Shown one piece after another: positions 35,477 through 47,900 of a stretch of DNA of 64,000 nucleotides. Every line of letters starts with the position of its first letter. The first letter of the stretch is position 1. The translations under genes were made by a program, and so were the position numbers. Under the pieces are notes generated by a model that made no database searches, had not been told where the DNA came from, and saw only the letters and a list, made by a program, of their open reading frames with translations. The stretch comes from Stenogyne calaminthoides (lineage: Eukaryota; Streptophyta; Magnoliopsida; Lamiales; Lamiaceae): assembly GCA_037126765.1 (NCBI GenBank), contig JBBCBC010000012.1, positions 11,284,001 to 11,348,000 on the forward strand, written 5' to 3'.

Positions 35477-36421
35477 ACAATTTGCGGCTTCTAATGCGGT
35501 TTAGACCTAGTCTCATATAACAGAGCGAAATTCAGGTGGCCATCTACCACCTTCATAATAAGTTAAAGTTAAATTAATTTTTTGGATCAGATAATTATTC
35601 TTTAGTTATTTAAATAGGGATTTTTTTTTTTGCAAGATAAAGGTTTTCCTAAATGACTTGTTTATAAGATGCATCTGTGATTTCCTAAATGACTTGTTCA
35701 TAAGCACAACAACATATTATATATATGCATATATTTGTAGCATCTATAAAAGCCAAGCAATGTCATAAACCACATCACCATATTCGTTTAACCTTTGTAG
35801 CATCTATAAAAGTCAAACAATGTCATAAACCACATCATCATATTTGTTTAACAGCTAGTTTTTATTTTTAGTTTGGTGTGGTGATAAAGGCTTCTCATGG
35901 CTCATAATCAGAATCCGAACTTGTATTAACAGGTTCATTTATGAGCAGAAGGTTCTCCCTTAGCCAACGTGGAGCTCGACTAATTCTCCCAGATCTTGTG
36001 ACCACGTGATGGTTCGGGTCTACAGTATTGGCTTCTGCGAAAATGTCAGCAGCCTGGTTCTCCTCATTCTCAATGCCAATGAGCTGCTGGTTCTCCTCAT
36101 GGTGCAGATGCTAATGTTGTAGACCCGTTGATTGATAATGATGATCGTCATATATAGATTCAGGAGCGGTGGGGAAGATGGCAATGTCGCCGGCGTTTAT
36201 AGAAGAAGGTGGCGCCGCCCAATTAGATTCATACCCAAGTCCTTGGGTTTTATTAATATTCAACCTTGTTTTTTTTACTTGGGGTTGGACCCGTGCACTC
36301 TTATGTCTATAATCTATAGTTTACATACAATATGGATAGTTTGATATGTCCAAACATGCCAAATTGCAATAATAATTCTATTTTTTTATTTTTTGTCTCA
36401 TACAATAGGATCAGTTGAAAC
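35477..36421. other. 3' flank of the transferase gene with a 60-bp tandem duplication
   Basis: No gene recognised. TTTGTAGCATCTATAAAAG-type units occur at 35734-35793 and 35794-35853 with a period of 60 bp and a few differences. Confidence 0.6.
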
Positions 36422-36948
36422 AAGTGATGCAAAAGTTTGTCTAGGCGGCCGCATAGGCGCTAGGCGGTCGTCGGCCGACTCGATTTTACCTAGGCGTTGC
36501 TTAGACAGTCAAGTCAGGGGCTAGATCGCCAAGTCGAGGGCTAAGTTTCGAGGATTCCAACACTAAAATATTGTTTGATAATGAGTGGTTTTGTTCTTAG
36601 AATAAATTGATGATAAGACAAAGATCGATAATTTTCACTACATTAAAATTCCAAAGTATATATTTGTTTAGGTTTTTTATGTTAAATTAATTTTCTTGTA
36701 CACTATAATGGATAATGGATATAAAAAAAGGTGTTTGAATTGTTATTTTGATTTAGACGGTTGTATAATGAATTTGTTAATTAATTTTGAAGCATATTTT
36801 TGTTAAAAGATATCGATAAGTAGTAAATAAAACTTATTTAGATGAAAAAAACAAAAAGAAACCAAAGTGACTAGTTCCCGCCTAGACGGTCTAGGCGCTA
36901 GGCGGTCTAAATTCGTCCGACTACTAATTTCCGACTTCTGCACCCTTG
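36422..36948. mobile_element. Non-autonomous hAT element with TAGGCG subterminal repeats
   Basis: An exact 8-bp target duplication GTTGAAAC lies at 36414-36421 and 36949-36956. The left end AAGTGATGCAAAAGT and the reversed right end CAAGGGTGCAGAAGT are imperfect inverted repeats. Both subterminal zones carry CTAGGCGG and GGCGCTAGGCGG words (36439-36500 and 36880-36912). The 527-bp element is A/T-rich inside and has no coding capacity. Confidence 0.88.
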
Positions 36949-37646
36949 GTTGAAACTATAACCTATATTATGAGCATATTTGTATGAAACCTAGCTATCT
37001 AATTGTATATATGACAATAATAAAAAAATTAATTTTAAATTTTTTATTTTACATGAGCGCGCGAGGTCAATGTTGATATTAACAGGGTTGGAATACTAAT
37101 TATAGAATCTCATTAGTCGATCGAGAATTAATTTATGATCCATTCACAGATTAAAATTAGCCTTGGATATATATTAAGAGTAATTGACTATTTAGGGGGA
37201 TTTGAAGGGTATTGATCGTGGAAGCGTGAACAAACAAAGAATCTTTCCAATCTCTAGTTGATTAAAATTTGGAATACCGGCAAAGAAGAATAAAATGAAA
37301 AGAAAACTCTCTCAACAATATTTTAATTCATATTCAACTTAACTGAATGAAAATGTTACAGGACTGACTCTTAAGTAGAAAAACTCAAACACTAATTATG
37401 GTAATATAATAAATGCTAATAAATTACATTAATTATTAATTTCCTAATTAAATTGTGATTATAATAAATTAAGATCTTCATCGCGATCTCATCTCCACCA
37501 TTCTCTCCCTCTTTGAAACGATTCATCCTCGAATCGGCATCGATCTCATCTCCAGAGGGGTACAATAATGCCACCAAATAAATGAGCTCAAATATGTCGA
37601 TTGTTCGAACGTGACCAAAAACCTTGAGGCGATAGGAATAACATTT

Positions 37647-38108
37647 TTACAACTCGCCAACAAAATAACTATCATTATTAATATAAAAATAATAATTATT
37701 TTGTGGGACAAAATCATCCTTTGGCTCAGGATATGAGTTCTCAGGGACAAAGACATCTTCATACTTCGTATCATATAATGAAAACACCTCACCGGAGTCT
37801 ATATAAAAAATTGAACTTGAATCTTCATCGAGCTCGATGTCGTAAATGGGAATCACAGGATCACTTACGAATTGCTCTTTCTCTTCATCATAAATAGGTG
37901 GTTCATCGTAAAATGAGAATTCAATAAAAATATCCAACCCATTATAATTAAACTCATCAGAGTTAATAGACCCTTTATCATCAAAATTCTCAAAAAAAAT
38001 CTGCCCAGCCTCTTTAAAAAAAGTTGTGGGCCCGTCGGAATCAGTACATTTACCAGAATTCGCAGGATGCACACTCTGTTTCACTTTCCAAAGTATGCGA
38101 AGGTCCAA
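37647..38108 (-). CDS. Acidic retroelement protein fragment
   Basis: This open frame of 153 codons lies inside the LTR element, in the element's own direction and near its 3' LTR. It is rich in Asp, Glu and Tyr (DEPPIYDEEKEQF, VIPIYDIELDEDSS). Such PIYDEE-like acidic stretches occur in plant LTR-element polyproteins, but no catalytic domain is present and I cannot assign a function. It may be the tail of a decayed polyprotein. Confidence 0.4.
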   Translation of the reverse strand: MDLRILWKVKQSVHPANSGKCTDSDGPTTFFKEAGQIFFENFDDKGSINSDEFNYNGLDIFIEFSFYDEPPIYDEEKEQFVSDPVIPIYDIELDEDSSSIFYIDSGEVFSLYDTKYEDVFVPENSYPEPKDDFVPQNNYYFYINNDSYFVGEL

Positions 38109-39243
38109 CTTGTGTTATCAAATTCTGACACTCACGTAAGGCCCCATTTTGGTTAACAAAAGGCCCAATTATGCCAATCTCATTCATAGGCACAAGAGAA
38201 TAAGAATTAGGGTCCGGTTATCCACACCCCCAACATTGGGAAATACACCCTCTTATTATTTTTATTATTTTAATATAATGATAAAAATACAATATTACAC
38301 TTTATTAATTTCAACCTTAATTTAGAGATCCATACCCTCTCTGCCACCACCGTCGTTACCAAAACCACCGCCACCATAACCACCATCACTCTCCATTTTT
38401 CACCTGTCAGGATAGTCAAAATTGGAAAGGAAAAAACAAAAGGGGAGAGAGAGAGAGAAAAGACAAGCAAATTTCATTGATGAATTGGGAACGATGCTCA
38501 ACCCCTGCAGGAAAAAAACAAATACAAAAATCACCAAACCAACAACCATCACAAACTTTACCACTTAAAAAAAAAAAAAGCAGTATCCCAACCCAACAAG
38601 GCAACACCACCATTTGCAGTGACAAATATTTGGTAAAATATGATTGAAGATTAACTATAATTTTCGTAAAAATTAATCGAAAATCATTGTTAAATTCGGC
38701 CAAATATACCGAAAATTTTAATAGATCGAAAATTCAGTTCTTTTCCGATAGAAAGTGGCCGAAGATCTAGTACCTTTTCGAGTCTGGTTTATCGAAAGGA
38801 GAAAATAAGATTTAAAAAAAAAAGAGGCGGCGACGTGGTAAATGTCATTTCTTGACGGCACTTCATGTGTCTAGGCTGCCGGCGATGTGGCGGGCTTCAC
38901 TTCACAGCCACGAGGAGGTAAGACGTAGCAGCGACGACACCATTTCTATTGTAGGAGCTGAGCAGCGGCGGTTCTGAAAATTTGATTTTTAAATCGAAAA
39001 GGTTTGGGTGCTGGCAGCAGCGGTGGGGCCGGCGCTGATAATGGGGGTGGAACGGGACGGCGGTGACAATGGCATGGGTGGGGTGGTGGGATGTAAGGCG
39101 TCGGCGGGTGTGGAGGCTGTGGGCTGCCAAAACTGTAGGGAAGAAAAGGAAAGAACGAGATATAATTATAAAGGGTATAATAGGTAGTGCATGAAGCGTG
39201 TATCTACTAATGTCTACAAAATTGAGTGAGTGAATTAATATAT

Positions 39244-39767
39244 AAACCGAAACCAACCGAACCGAAATAATTTTTTTTTTTCAAATTTTTTTTTTTTTAT
39301 TTTTTCGAAAATATATATTTTTTTCGATTTTTTTTTAAATAAACTTTTTTTCGAAAATATTATTTTGATTTTTAAGCTATAAATCAACTATCAGGTGATA
39401 CTTTAAAGTGTGGGTTGTGGAAATTTAGGCTTTTTAGAAACCTACTAACGCTTAACTTTTTTGAATTGTTTTTAGCTTTTTAAACTAAATGGATTGATGC
39501 TTAGGTTATTTTTATATTTTTTTTTACCGTAGTTCATGAAAAAATTGTCCCTTTTTTGTCATTGCTTTTGAAAATTTAATTTTTTTTTAAAAAAATTTCG
39601 GTTTTTGGACCGAACCGACCAAACCGAACTGAAATATTTCGATCTTGGACCGTTCGGTTTTTACAAAAACGGTTCGGTTTCGGTTTGGTTCATAAATTTT
39701 GGTTTATATTTCGATTTTTTATATTACGGTCGGTTCGATCCACCAAACCACCTTTTGCACACCCCTA
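39244..39767. mobile_element. hAT-like fragment with CCGAACCG subterminal repeats
   Basis: The right end reads GCACACCCCTA (ending 39767), which reversed is TAGGGGTGTGC, as in the hAT element at 18090. ACCGAACCGACCAAACCG and CGGTTCGGTTTCGGTTTGG words cluster at 39605-39690, and AACCGAAACCAACCGAACCG lies at the left (39245). No clear left terminus or 8-bp duplication was found. It splits the LTR retrotransposon. Confidence 0.55.
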
Positions 39768-40397
39768 GGGGTATGTCGACGTCCCGTGTGCGCCATGGCC
39801 CGGTGGGCGATGCCTGAGTTGTGGCGCGAGGAGGAGTTGCGGCCGGTACTGATTGAGCCTCTGAGTGGAATTATGGTGCGATGGTAACAAATCAATGTTT
39901 GTTGCGCACACAGTGAAATAGTTTGGGAGAATCGCTTAATCCGATCTTTCAATTTCTTCATCACCCGGGCATTACGATGGGGAGACATTGAAAGGAGCGT
40001 ACCGTGACTCTGAATACCAATTGATGTAGGGAAAAGCGTAAATAAAAACAACAATCTTCTCAATCCGTTGATTCCCATTGGAATACCGGCAAAGATGAAT
40101 AAAATGAAGATAAAACACTCTCAACAGTATTTTAACAATATTTTAATTCATATTCAACTTAACTGAATGAAAAAGTTACATGATTGACTCTTAAATAAAA
40201 AAATTCAAACAATAATTATGGTAATATAATAAATGCTAATAAATTACATTAATTATTAATTTCCTAATTAAAACGTGATTATAATAAATTAAGATTTTAA
40301 TTGCGATGTCATCTCCAATAGGTATTGTGGGTATTTTATCTCTATTTTTGGACTTGGGAGTCTTTTAAAAATGAATTTGGACCTAAGAGTACTTTTA

Positions 40398-41656
40398 GGC
40401 CCCGATTGGTAGCCCTACAAAAATTGTAGAAATAATTGTTCCATGACTATTTTTATGAGGAGAAAATAGAAATGCTACTAAATTGATTGGTAGGAATTGT
40501 TAAAAATTGGGTATTTAAAAGTTATATGTTGATTGATAGGTTGTATTAAAAGTGAATAAAAAAAATAAAAAATTGAAACATTAACAAATTACTAATTTAC
40601 CCTCATCTTCAACAACACACCATCATCTATCATCTTCTCAGCAAACACAAAGTGCAGCTCACAAACAGCAGCCACATAAAAACAACAAAATCAAACACAT
40701 ATTTCTGGTCGTGGCAAATAACACCCAAAGATTGCATATAAACAGCAGCCACATAAAAACAGCAAAATCAAACACAAAGTGCCTGTTTTCACAACCCCTT
40801 TTAATTTGAACAAAAATTGCCAAAAAATTGAACAAAAATTTGAACAAAATTTGAACAACCCCTTCTATACGTCTTGTCTGGGTTTTCCCTCAAACCATTT
40901 TCACAACCCCTTTTAATTTGAACAAAAATTGCCAAAAAATAACAAAGTTTTTGTGAGAAATTATGAAGCAAGAAAGAAAAGAGAAAATTCCAGTAGCAAA
41001 AATTGAAGAAACCCAGCAAAATTGAAGCAAAATTGAAGAATATGCAGAAAACCCAGCAATATTGCAATATGTCTTCCTCTAGATCGGCATCTTCATGGAG
41101 GCAGTGATTGATTCGGATTGAGGGGTTGAGGATTGATAGGGTGTTTTGGTAAAATTGGTTATGCCTAATCCGTCGAGGAGTGGGGGTTCGTCCTCGAAAG
41201 CAGTGGAGCCGCCGCCGCCGCCGATGGTGGAGGGGAACAAGGAGGGTCTTCTTCACGAATTTACCCATGGTGACAGCGGCGGTGTTTGGGGGAAGGCGGC
41301 GGCCATGGTGATGCCGGCGGTGTTTGGGGGAAGGCTGCGGTCATTGCGACGGCGGCGGGAGGAAGAAGGAAGAAGGTCATGGTGATGGCTACGGGAGGAA
41401 GAAGGAGAAGGAAGAAGGTAGTAATTTTAATGAAAGAGGAAGGGTAGATTTGTCATAAATTTTAGTGTAGAAGTCTGTTTAAAATAAAATCATGTAGAAT
41501 AAGATATTATTTGTATAAAGGTGAACAGTGATCGGACACCTTACTAACCCGGATTTGCTATAACTTTCGGGTCGCCGATAAACATGCATACCAAGCAGTC
41601 AACTATGTTAGTGGGAGAGACCTTTTAACCCCTAATAGACCCTACCAATTGTGGCC
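40398..41656. mobile_element. PIF/Harbinger-like non-autonomous element
   Basis: The left end GGCCCCGATTGGTAG and the reversed right end GGCCACAATTGGTAG are inverted repeats flanked by TTA at 40395-40397 and 41657-41659, the 3-bp duplication of this superfamily. The 1259-bp interior has a direct repeat (TTTTCACAACCCCTTTTAAT near 40788 and 40899) and a GC-rich CCGCCGCCG core near 41210. No DDE transposase or Myb-like protein is encoded. Confidence 0.78.
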
Positions 41657-42329
41657 TTACATGTGGATTTTGGACCCAAGTGTACTTAATTCATATAGAG
41701 TAATCTTGCAATTGAAGTTATAGTGCATTAATTTGCCATATTTTTATTATTCTCTTTATTTTAGCCCAACCCCACAATAATTCATTTACAATTAAATTTA
41801 TCATAAACCCAAGCACACCCAACTAAAATTGAAATTCTGACCCGACATTTTCTTTTGTCTTTTACAAAATTGAATCTCTCTCTTCCTTTTCAAACAATTT
41901 TTTCCATCATTCCAAAATAACAGCTGCAAATTCTATTGGTAATTAAAAATGGTGAGAGTAATAAAGAAAGCTATCAATTTGAAAATAATACATATAAGCG
42001 AATATTTACAATAAGGTAACACAATATCTAGATTAAGGATCTTTCACATCTCTATATATAGCTAGCTATCATCTTATGGATGATATTAATATTTTTCCTT
42101 GATCAATTAGTCTTTTATTAAACGTGATTTGCAAGCAAGCAGCCACAGAAAGTTAAACCACGTTAATTACTTCCCAAATATCTCACTAGCTAAGTTGATA
42201 ATTAGACGATGTTCACTTCACACAAAGTGAAACTTTGTTTAATGATGATAATTGATAACATACGTCATAATTTCGGCGGATGTTGAAAAAAATCAACATA
42301 TTAGACTTTCACGTGTCAAATTACAGTAG

Positions 42330-42580
42330 AAACTCGATAAATTAATATTTGATTATTTAATAAACTTTCTAAGATAATATTTTTCGCCGGTTCCGACTCA
42401 GGGATAGTGTTGAGGGAAATTAAATAAATGAATTTATTCCCAACCCTCTTTACAAGTTTGAACTTTTAGATGAGGTGCTAAATTAATAATTCGCTAAAAT
42501 TATAAGATAATATATTTTTTTATAATTTCTATAGATCCTATATAAAATATAAATTAATGATTCCTTATATACTACATATT
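42330..42580. mobile_element. Emigrant/pogo-like MITE fragment
   Basis: The left end CAGTAGAAACTCGATAAATT after a TA (42328-42329) resembles the terminal repeat of the plant Emigrant/Lemi (pogo-like) family. The right end is not clear, and the coordinate is approximate. Confidence 0.45.
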
Positions 42581-43900
42581 ACAATGAAGGTTTCTTGAAA
42601 AATGACTCAATTGTCTTTTATTTTTTGTTGAAATCAATTTCACCTTGAATTTGTCTATATTTTTCTTAATCATTGTAAGAACTTCTGGTGTTGTTTTCTC
42701 ATAGCTCAACAAAAAATAAAAAAATAATAAAAAACAAACATGTTTCATCCATATTAAAGACGTCTTTCATTTTAAACTGATCCACTTTGTTTCTTATGAT
42801 TTTTAATTTGTCCTCCATGCCCTCATTTGAACTGATCCACTCTCTCCCAAACATTTTTTTTTTTTAATTTCATATCTTGCTTTGAACTTTCCAAGCCAAC
42901 CATAGAAAAAGTAAAGTCTGGAGTTGCACATGATACATATCCTTTATGAACTTTTTTGCCTTATCGATGATTAAATGGGGGGTTTATCAGGCCTAAATTG
43001 TCTAGAAAATTAAAAAATAAATCTAAATACGCATAAACCACTCTTCCTCCCTAAAACATAAGTAGAAAAAATTCGACCCAAAATTATTTGGATTAGAAAA
43101 GTCTTTGGAGGCATTTTGAAATAATTAAAAAAAAATTACATATGATGGTTACCTATTTGGTGATCTGCTGCAGTAGGTTAAATGATCAATTATAAATTTT
43201 TTGATAATTTACAAAACCAAAATAAAAAGTCAAAACAATTGATACAAATTTCAAAATGCAACAACAATGTTACTACAAAAAATTTAATCATATTTATAAA
43301 TACAATTATATAATTAATTAATATTATAATTAAAGTTACTTTATTAAATAATTACAATTATTTTGTTGTGAAATTAAATTTTTTATTTTTTTATAAATAT
43401 TAAAAATTCATATTTTTACCAACGAGACAAATCACGTAATATATATTTCGCCTGATATGAAAACACATACATTCTCTAATTGTATACTGAAATTACATAA
43501 CAACGCCAAATTAATGAGATAATATTTTAAAAATATTTTGAAACTAGAGTAAATATTTAAATTTTAATATAGGGATCTTCATTTTCATTTTAAACATTTT
43601 AAAGTGGAGGAACACTTACATGAGACGATTTCACGATAAGACGAAATATAAGTTGGACATTGACGCTTTAACACTTTAAAAAAAATGATATGATTTGTGT
43701 TAAGTTGTCTCATGTATGAATTTTTGTCATTAAAGTTGATAGGCTGGAGATGTAGTAACGAAACAACACGGTATAATGAAAATTTAAAATCGTCACTATA
43801 TGGGGTGGCCCTAATACAATTTTAGCTAGAAATGAGTTGAAAGTGCAATTTCCAGTTTAATAAGGGCTTGGTTTTTTGAAATATTTAGAGCCCCACGCCA
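42581..43900. other. A/T-rich intergenic DNA upstream of the kinesin gene
   Basis: No gene recognised. CATGAGACGATTTCACG (about 43619) and TTGTCTCATGTATGAA (about 43707) form a weak inverted pair, suggesting another small degraded transposon. Confidence 0.35.
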
Positions 43901-43952
43901 ACGTCTACTGTCCCCCGCGATATATTGACGATACGATACGAGATACTAAAAC

Positions 43953-43963
43953 TAGCCGTTGCA
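43953..43963 (-). promoter_or_regulatory. Candidate M-phase-specific activator (MSA) element
   Basis: On the minus strand the site reads TGCAACGGCTA, matching the plant MSA consensus YCYAACGGYYA at 10 of 11 positions, including the AACGG core. Three-repeat MYB factors bind such sites in G2/M genes, and NACK1-type kinesins are known MSA-controlled genes. The site lies just before the probable 5' leader of the kinesin gene. Confidence 0.5.
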
Positions 43964-43969
43964 CGTCCG

Positions 43970-44203
43970 TAACTCAAAATCCCAATCCACCGCTCTCTCT
44001 CTCAGATTTTTGAATCTCTCTCCCTCCCTCTCTCTCTCTCTTCGCTTTCCATTTCGATTTAATTTGCTTCTGATTAAACTCCAAAATCAGCATACAAACC
44101 TGAATCACCTGAATCGCAATTCTGCTTATTTTTGTAAAGTAAACTGCGTTTGGAAAGAAATCTCAGATCCATCTCTGCTTATCTCCATTTACATAAATCT
44201 CAG
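43970..44203 (+). other. Probable 5' leader exon of the kinesin gene
   Basis: A CT-rich stretch (CTCTCTCTCTC runs at 43992-44040) ends at a good donor CTCAG|GTACGG (44203/44204). A matching acceptor TTAATCTGCAG precedes 44822, giving a second leader exon 44822-44964 just before the ATG. The transcription start is not determined. Confidence 0.5.
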
Positions 44204-44964
44204 GTACGGATTTAATTTTCTTAAATTCCAAATTTAAAACATGTGTCCCCTGTGTACATTGTCTCTAATATTGCTTACAGGAGTTTTGGGCGTCCCTAAT
44301 TAGCATAAGATGACTACTAGGGTTTTATCAATGAACGGAGATGCTGATTTTAGTCAATTGATTGTTAATTTGCTTCAAATTGGAGTCGATCTGGTAATAA
44401 TGTGAAAATTACGGTTTCTCGCTTTGAAGCAAGTGTAAGTGTTAATGTAAGCGAGCGTCAAAAATTCTGAAAATGTAATTGGGTAGAGTTTTATATAATG
44501 GCCGGAGGTGGTGATTTTAGTAACTGTTGTTAATTTGCTTCAAATTGGAGCCGATCTGGTACTGTACGGAAATTGTGTTTCTCATTTCGAAGCAAGTGTA
44601 AGCCAAATTTAGTGAATCGTTGTTGGATGGTTTTCCAGTTTACACAACAAATGTACTTATGGTGTGATAAATGACTAGCTTTAATGTTTGTGAGAGCGGT
44701 AGTTTGGGTCTCAGAGTTTTCTTTTTTAATTCAGCAAATTTATTGATTTTATGAATGTCTTTCTTAACTTGTATTGAGAAGTTTTCATCATGAATAGACT
44801 AAGATACCTTTTAATCTGCAGATTGTTGTATACATATCTTCCCAATCAAGGGCTCTTGGATACAACAATTCTTTTATCTGATAATTTATCTTAGCCTCGT
44901 GTGAGGGGCTCAGGCTGTGCATCAGGGTTGTTGTGTCAGAGTAATCAATCTTCATTTGAACAAG

Positions 44965-47900
44965 ATGGCTGCTAGAACGCCGAGCACACCCTTCGAAAAT
45001 GGACAGAACACCAGTGGCCACTCCAAGTGGACACAGAACGAGGAAGAAAAAATCGTTGTAACAGTGAGGTTAAGGCCTCTGAACAAGAGAGAGCAACTAG
45101 CAAAAAGACCAGATGGCCTGGGAATGCGCTGATGATCATACAATTATGTTCAAGCCCAGCTCTCACGAGCGGCGTAGCTCTACCAGCCGTTCACATTTGG
45201 TAAACGAATAACATAAATATGTATTTCTTCCGGAATAAAAATTTGATGCTCTTGTAAGTAAAGAGAAACTTAGTAGCAAAGTATTGTTTTCGTTTCAGAT
45301 AAAGTGTTTGATCCTGATTCTTCAACTGATAATGTATATGAGGATGGAGTAAAGACTGTTGCATTATCTGCTCTCATGGGAATCAACGGTAACTTTATTG
45401 TCCTCGTTAGCTAGGAAATAAGATGAACATACTTGGGGTTCTCACAATAATATTTTCTTGATAATTTTTTTTGCAGCAACCATATTTGCATATGGACAAA
45501 CTAGCAGTGGAAAAACTTACACAATGAGAGGAATCACAGAGAAAGCTGTTCATGATATATACATGCATATAATGAATGTAAGTCCACACAACACTCCTTT
45601 TCATCATTATAGCAATACTGGTCATATATATCTGGAGCTAGACGGCTGGCTATTATTAGTAAGGAACTATTAGATTTTGCATATGTTTACACAATTCAAT
45701 TTATAGTGAAAAATGTTGTTTTCCACCGAAGAAGTAACTAGTGAAGAAAGATAATATGGAAAACTTTTGTTGGTAGTAACCACAAGATTATATTTGAGAT
45801 TTTGCAAGAGAGCATTGCAATATTTAACGGTGTTTTAATCTCTTTTCCAGCACCATTTGTTATATTTATGTACAATACTCATTTGAATCATTTTACTGTA
45901 TATATTAAATTCCAAGCAGGATGAATATATGTATTCAGTCAAGCATTATACTTTCATTTTTAATCTTTTAGCTTTCATTTTTAATCTTTTTAGCGATTTG
46001 GTTAATTTTTATTCTAATGACATTCTATCCTTTTGTACTTTTGACTACTAAACAGACTCCAGAACGAGACTTCCGAATAAAAATATCTGGTCTAGAAATC
46101 TATAATGAGAATGTCAGGGATCTACTGAACTCAGAATCTGGTCGAAATCTTAAACTCCTTGATGATCCAGAGGTGAGACTTTAGTATTTCGCAGCTACCT
46201 TAATTCGAGTTAAAAGGTTATACATTCTTCATCTATAGCTTTTTTTTAACGTTAACTCATTTGCAGAAAGGAACTGTGGTTGAGAAACTAGTGGAAGAGA
46301 CAGCAAAAGATGATCAACACTTGAAACATTTAATCCAGATTTGTGATGGTAACAACCAAAGCTGAAAGACATTTAAACCAGTTGTATATTAGATTAAAGT
46401 AACTATAATTAATGAATACTCTATTCCTTGCAGCACAAAGACAAGTAGGTGAAACTGCACTCAATGATACTAGCTCCAGATCACATCAAATAATAAGACT
46501 GGTCAGTTCGCTATCATTTGCTGTTGAATTAGACTAAATACATTCAACACACTTTTAATGTTTTTAACTAATATCTTATGGCCTAATGCAGACTATCGAA
46601 AGTACTCTTCGTGAGAACTCAGACTGTGTGAGATCATATGTTGCCAGCTTGGTAATAGCAAAGATCTGGTCTCCTTATCTCTTCTTTTAAACAATTTTAA
46701 GTAACATTTTAATTACTTGATCTCATAAAATATGTTTTGCAGAACTTTGTCGATTTAGCTGGAAGTGAAAGGGCTGCACAAACAAACGCAGAGGGGGCAA
46801 GGCTTAGGGAAGGGTGTCATATTAATTTAAGCTTGATGACTCTTACAACAGTAATCAGGAAGCTAAGGTCAGTGTTAGTGTGTGTACCATCCACTAGACA
46901 TGTAAATAATGGCGGGGAGAACTAAGCAAATTTTGAATTACCATCATATGTTTCCCATTCCCAAGAAAGGAGATTTTTTTCCCCCAATCACGTGTTTCTG
47001 GGAAGTCATGATTCCAATTTCTTGTTTCTACGTGAGTTACTAGGATTCAGTTTCTGCCTTCACTTCTTTCAACTAACTGCTAAAGAATTAAAATTAGACC
47101 CTGTTAATTGTATGTCAATATGTTTGCATGAAGTTTTGCGGTAAATATTGACTTTGAACAGTATTTTAAATGTGTAGATATGCAGTAATCAATTTTTTAT
47201 GAGTTGTTCTTAGTAAAATATTTTTACTGTGCATCTGGTTTGCAACTATCACTTGTAGTAAAACAATTATTACCTTTTAAAGCAACAACTAATATTGTTA
47301 AAAAGTACACACAAAATGCAAACCAGTTGCACGGTAAAACTGGTTTTGGCAAGACTTTGACATCATTTTGAAAATTTCTATTTTTCTTGATGTTTGAATC
47401 CAGCGTTGGAAAAAGAAGTGGTCACATACCCTATCGAGATTCAAAGCTCACAAGAATATTGCAGCATTCGTTGGGAGGAAATGCACGCACTGCAATAATA
47501 TGCACATTGAGTCCAGCATCAAGTCATGTAGAACAATCTCGTAACACACTTCTCTTTGCTTCCAGAGCAAAAGAAGTGACGAACAACGCTCAAGTGAACA
47601 TGGTATTTTCAACTATCCTCATCAATAGAATACTTAAGAATATAGTTGAGGAGAGGAGACCTTTTATTTTAATAGCATTAAGTGATTGGAATAATATTTA
47701 TCTTGTTTGATGCTTCTATCAGGTGGTATCAGACAAACAGCTTGTGAAGCATTTGCAAAAGGAAGTCGCGAGACTTGCAGCAGAGTTTCGGACACGGAGC
47801 CATCTAATGACAAAGACATGAAAATCCTTCAGGTTAGATACCACTGATTTGCTGCATAGTTGTTTTCCCAGTGTTATATTATGTAAGAGTAACACTTTGG

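Larger units (their letters stand above)
37213..40320 (-). mobile_element. Non-autonomous LTR retrotransposon with both LTRs
   Basis: The left LTR is 37213-37500 and the right LTR 40022-40320, direct repeats of about 290 bp. Target duplications GGTAT lie at 37208-37212 and 40321-40325. Read on the minus strand, the right LTR ends in CA and is followed by ATTGGTATTCAGAGTC, a primer-binding site matching the tRNA-iMet type (TGGTATCAGAGC) with one extra base. The polypurine tract AAAGAGGGAGAGAA (37501-37514, minus) directly precedes the left LTR's TGG. A short gag-like piece (RVMKKLKDRIKRFSQT) follows the PBS, and an acidic 153-codon frame lies at 37647-38108. No reverse transcriptase or integrase was seen, so it depends on other elements. 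A hAT-like piece is nested at 39244-39767. Confidence 0.82.

Noticed and set aside
37523..38108. Independent host gene for an acidic protein
   Set aside because: It lies between the paired LTRs in the element's own orientation and lacks introns, start context or a recognised domain.
41146..41385. Small frame with a PPPPP run
   Set aside because: Low-complexity GC-rich core of the Harbinger-like element.
45031..45190. An extra intron in kinesin exon 1 that would avoid the stop
   Set aside because: No GT-AG pair there would keep the conserved AWECADDHT residues, which continue in an adjacent frame without interruption; a one-base indel is the simpler reading.
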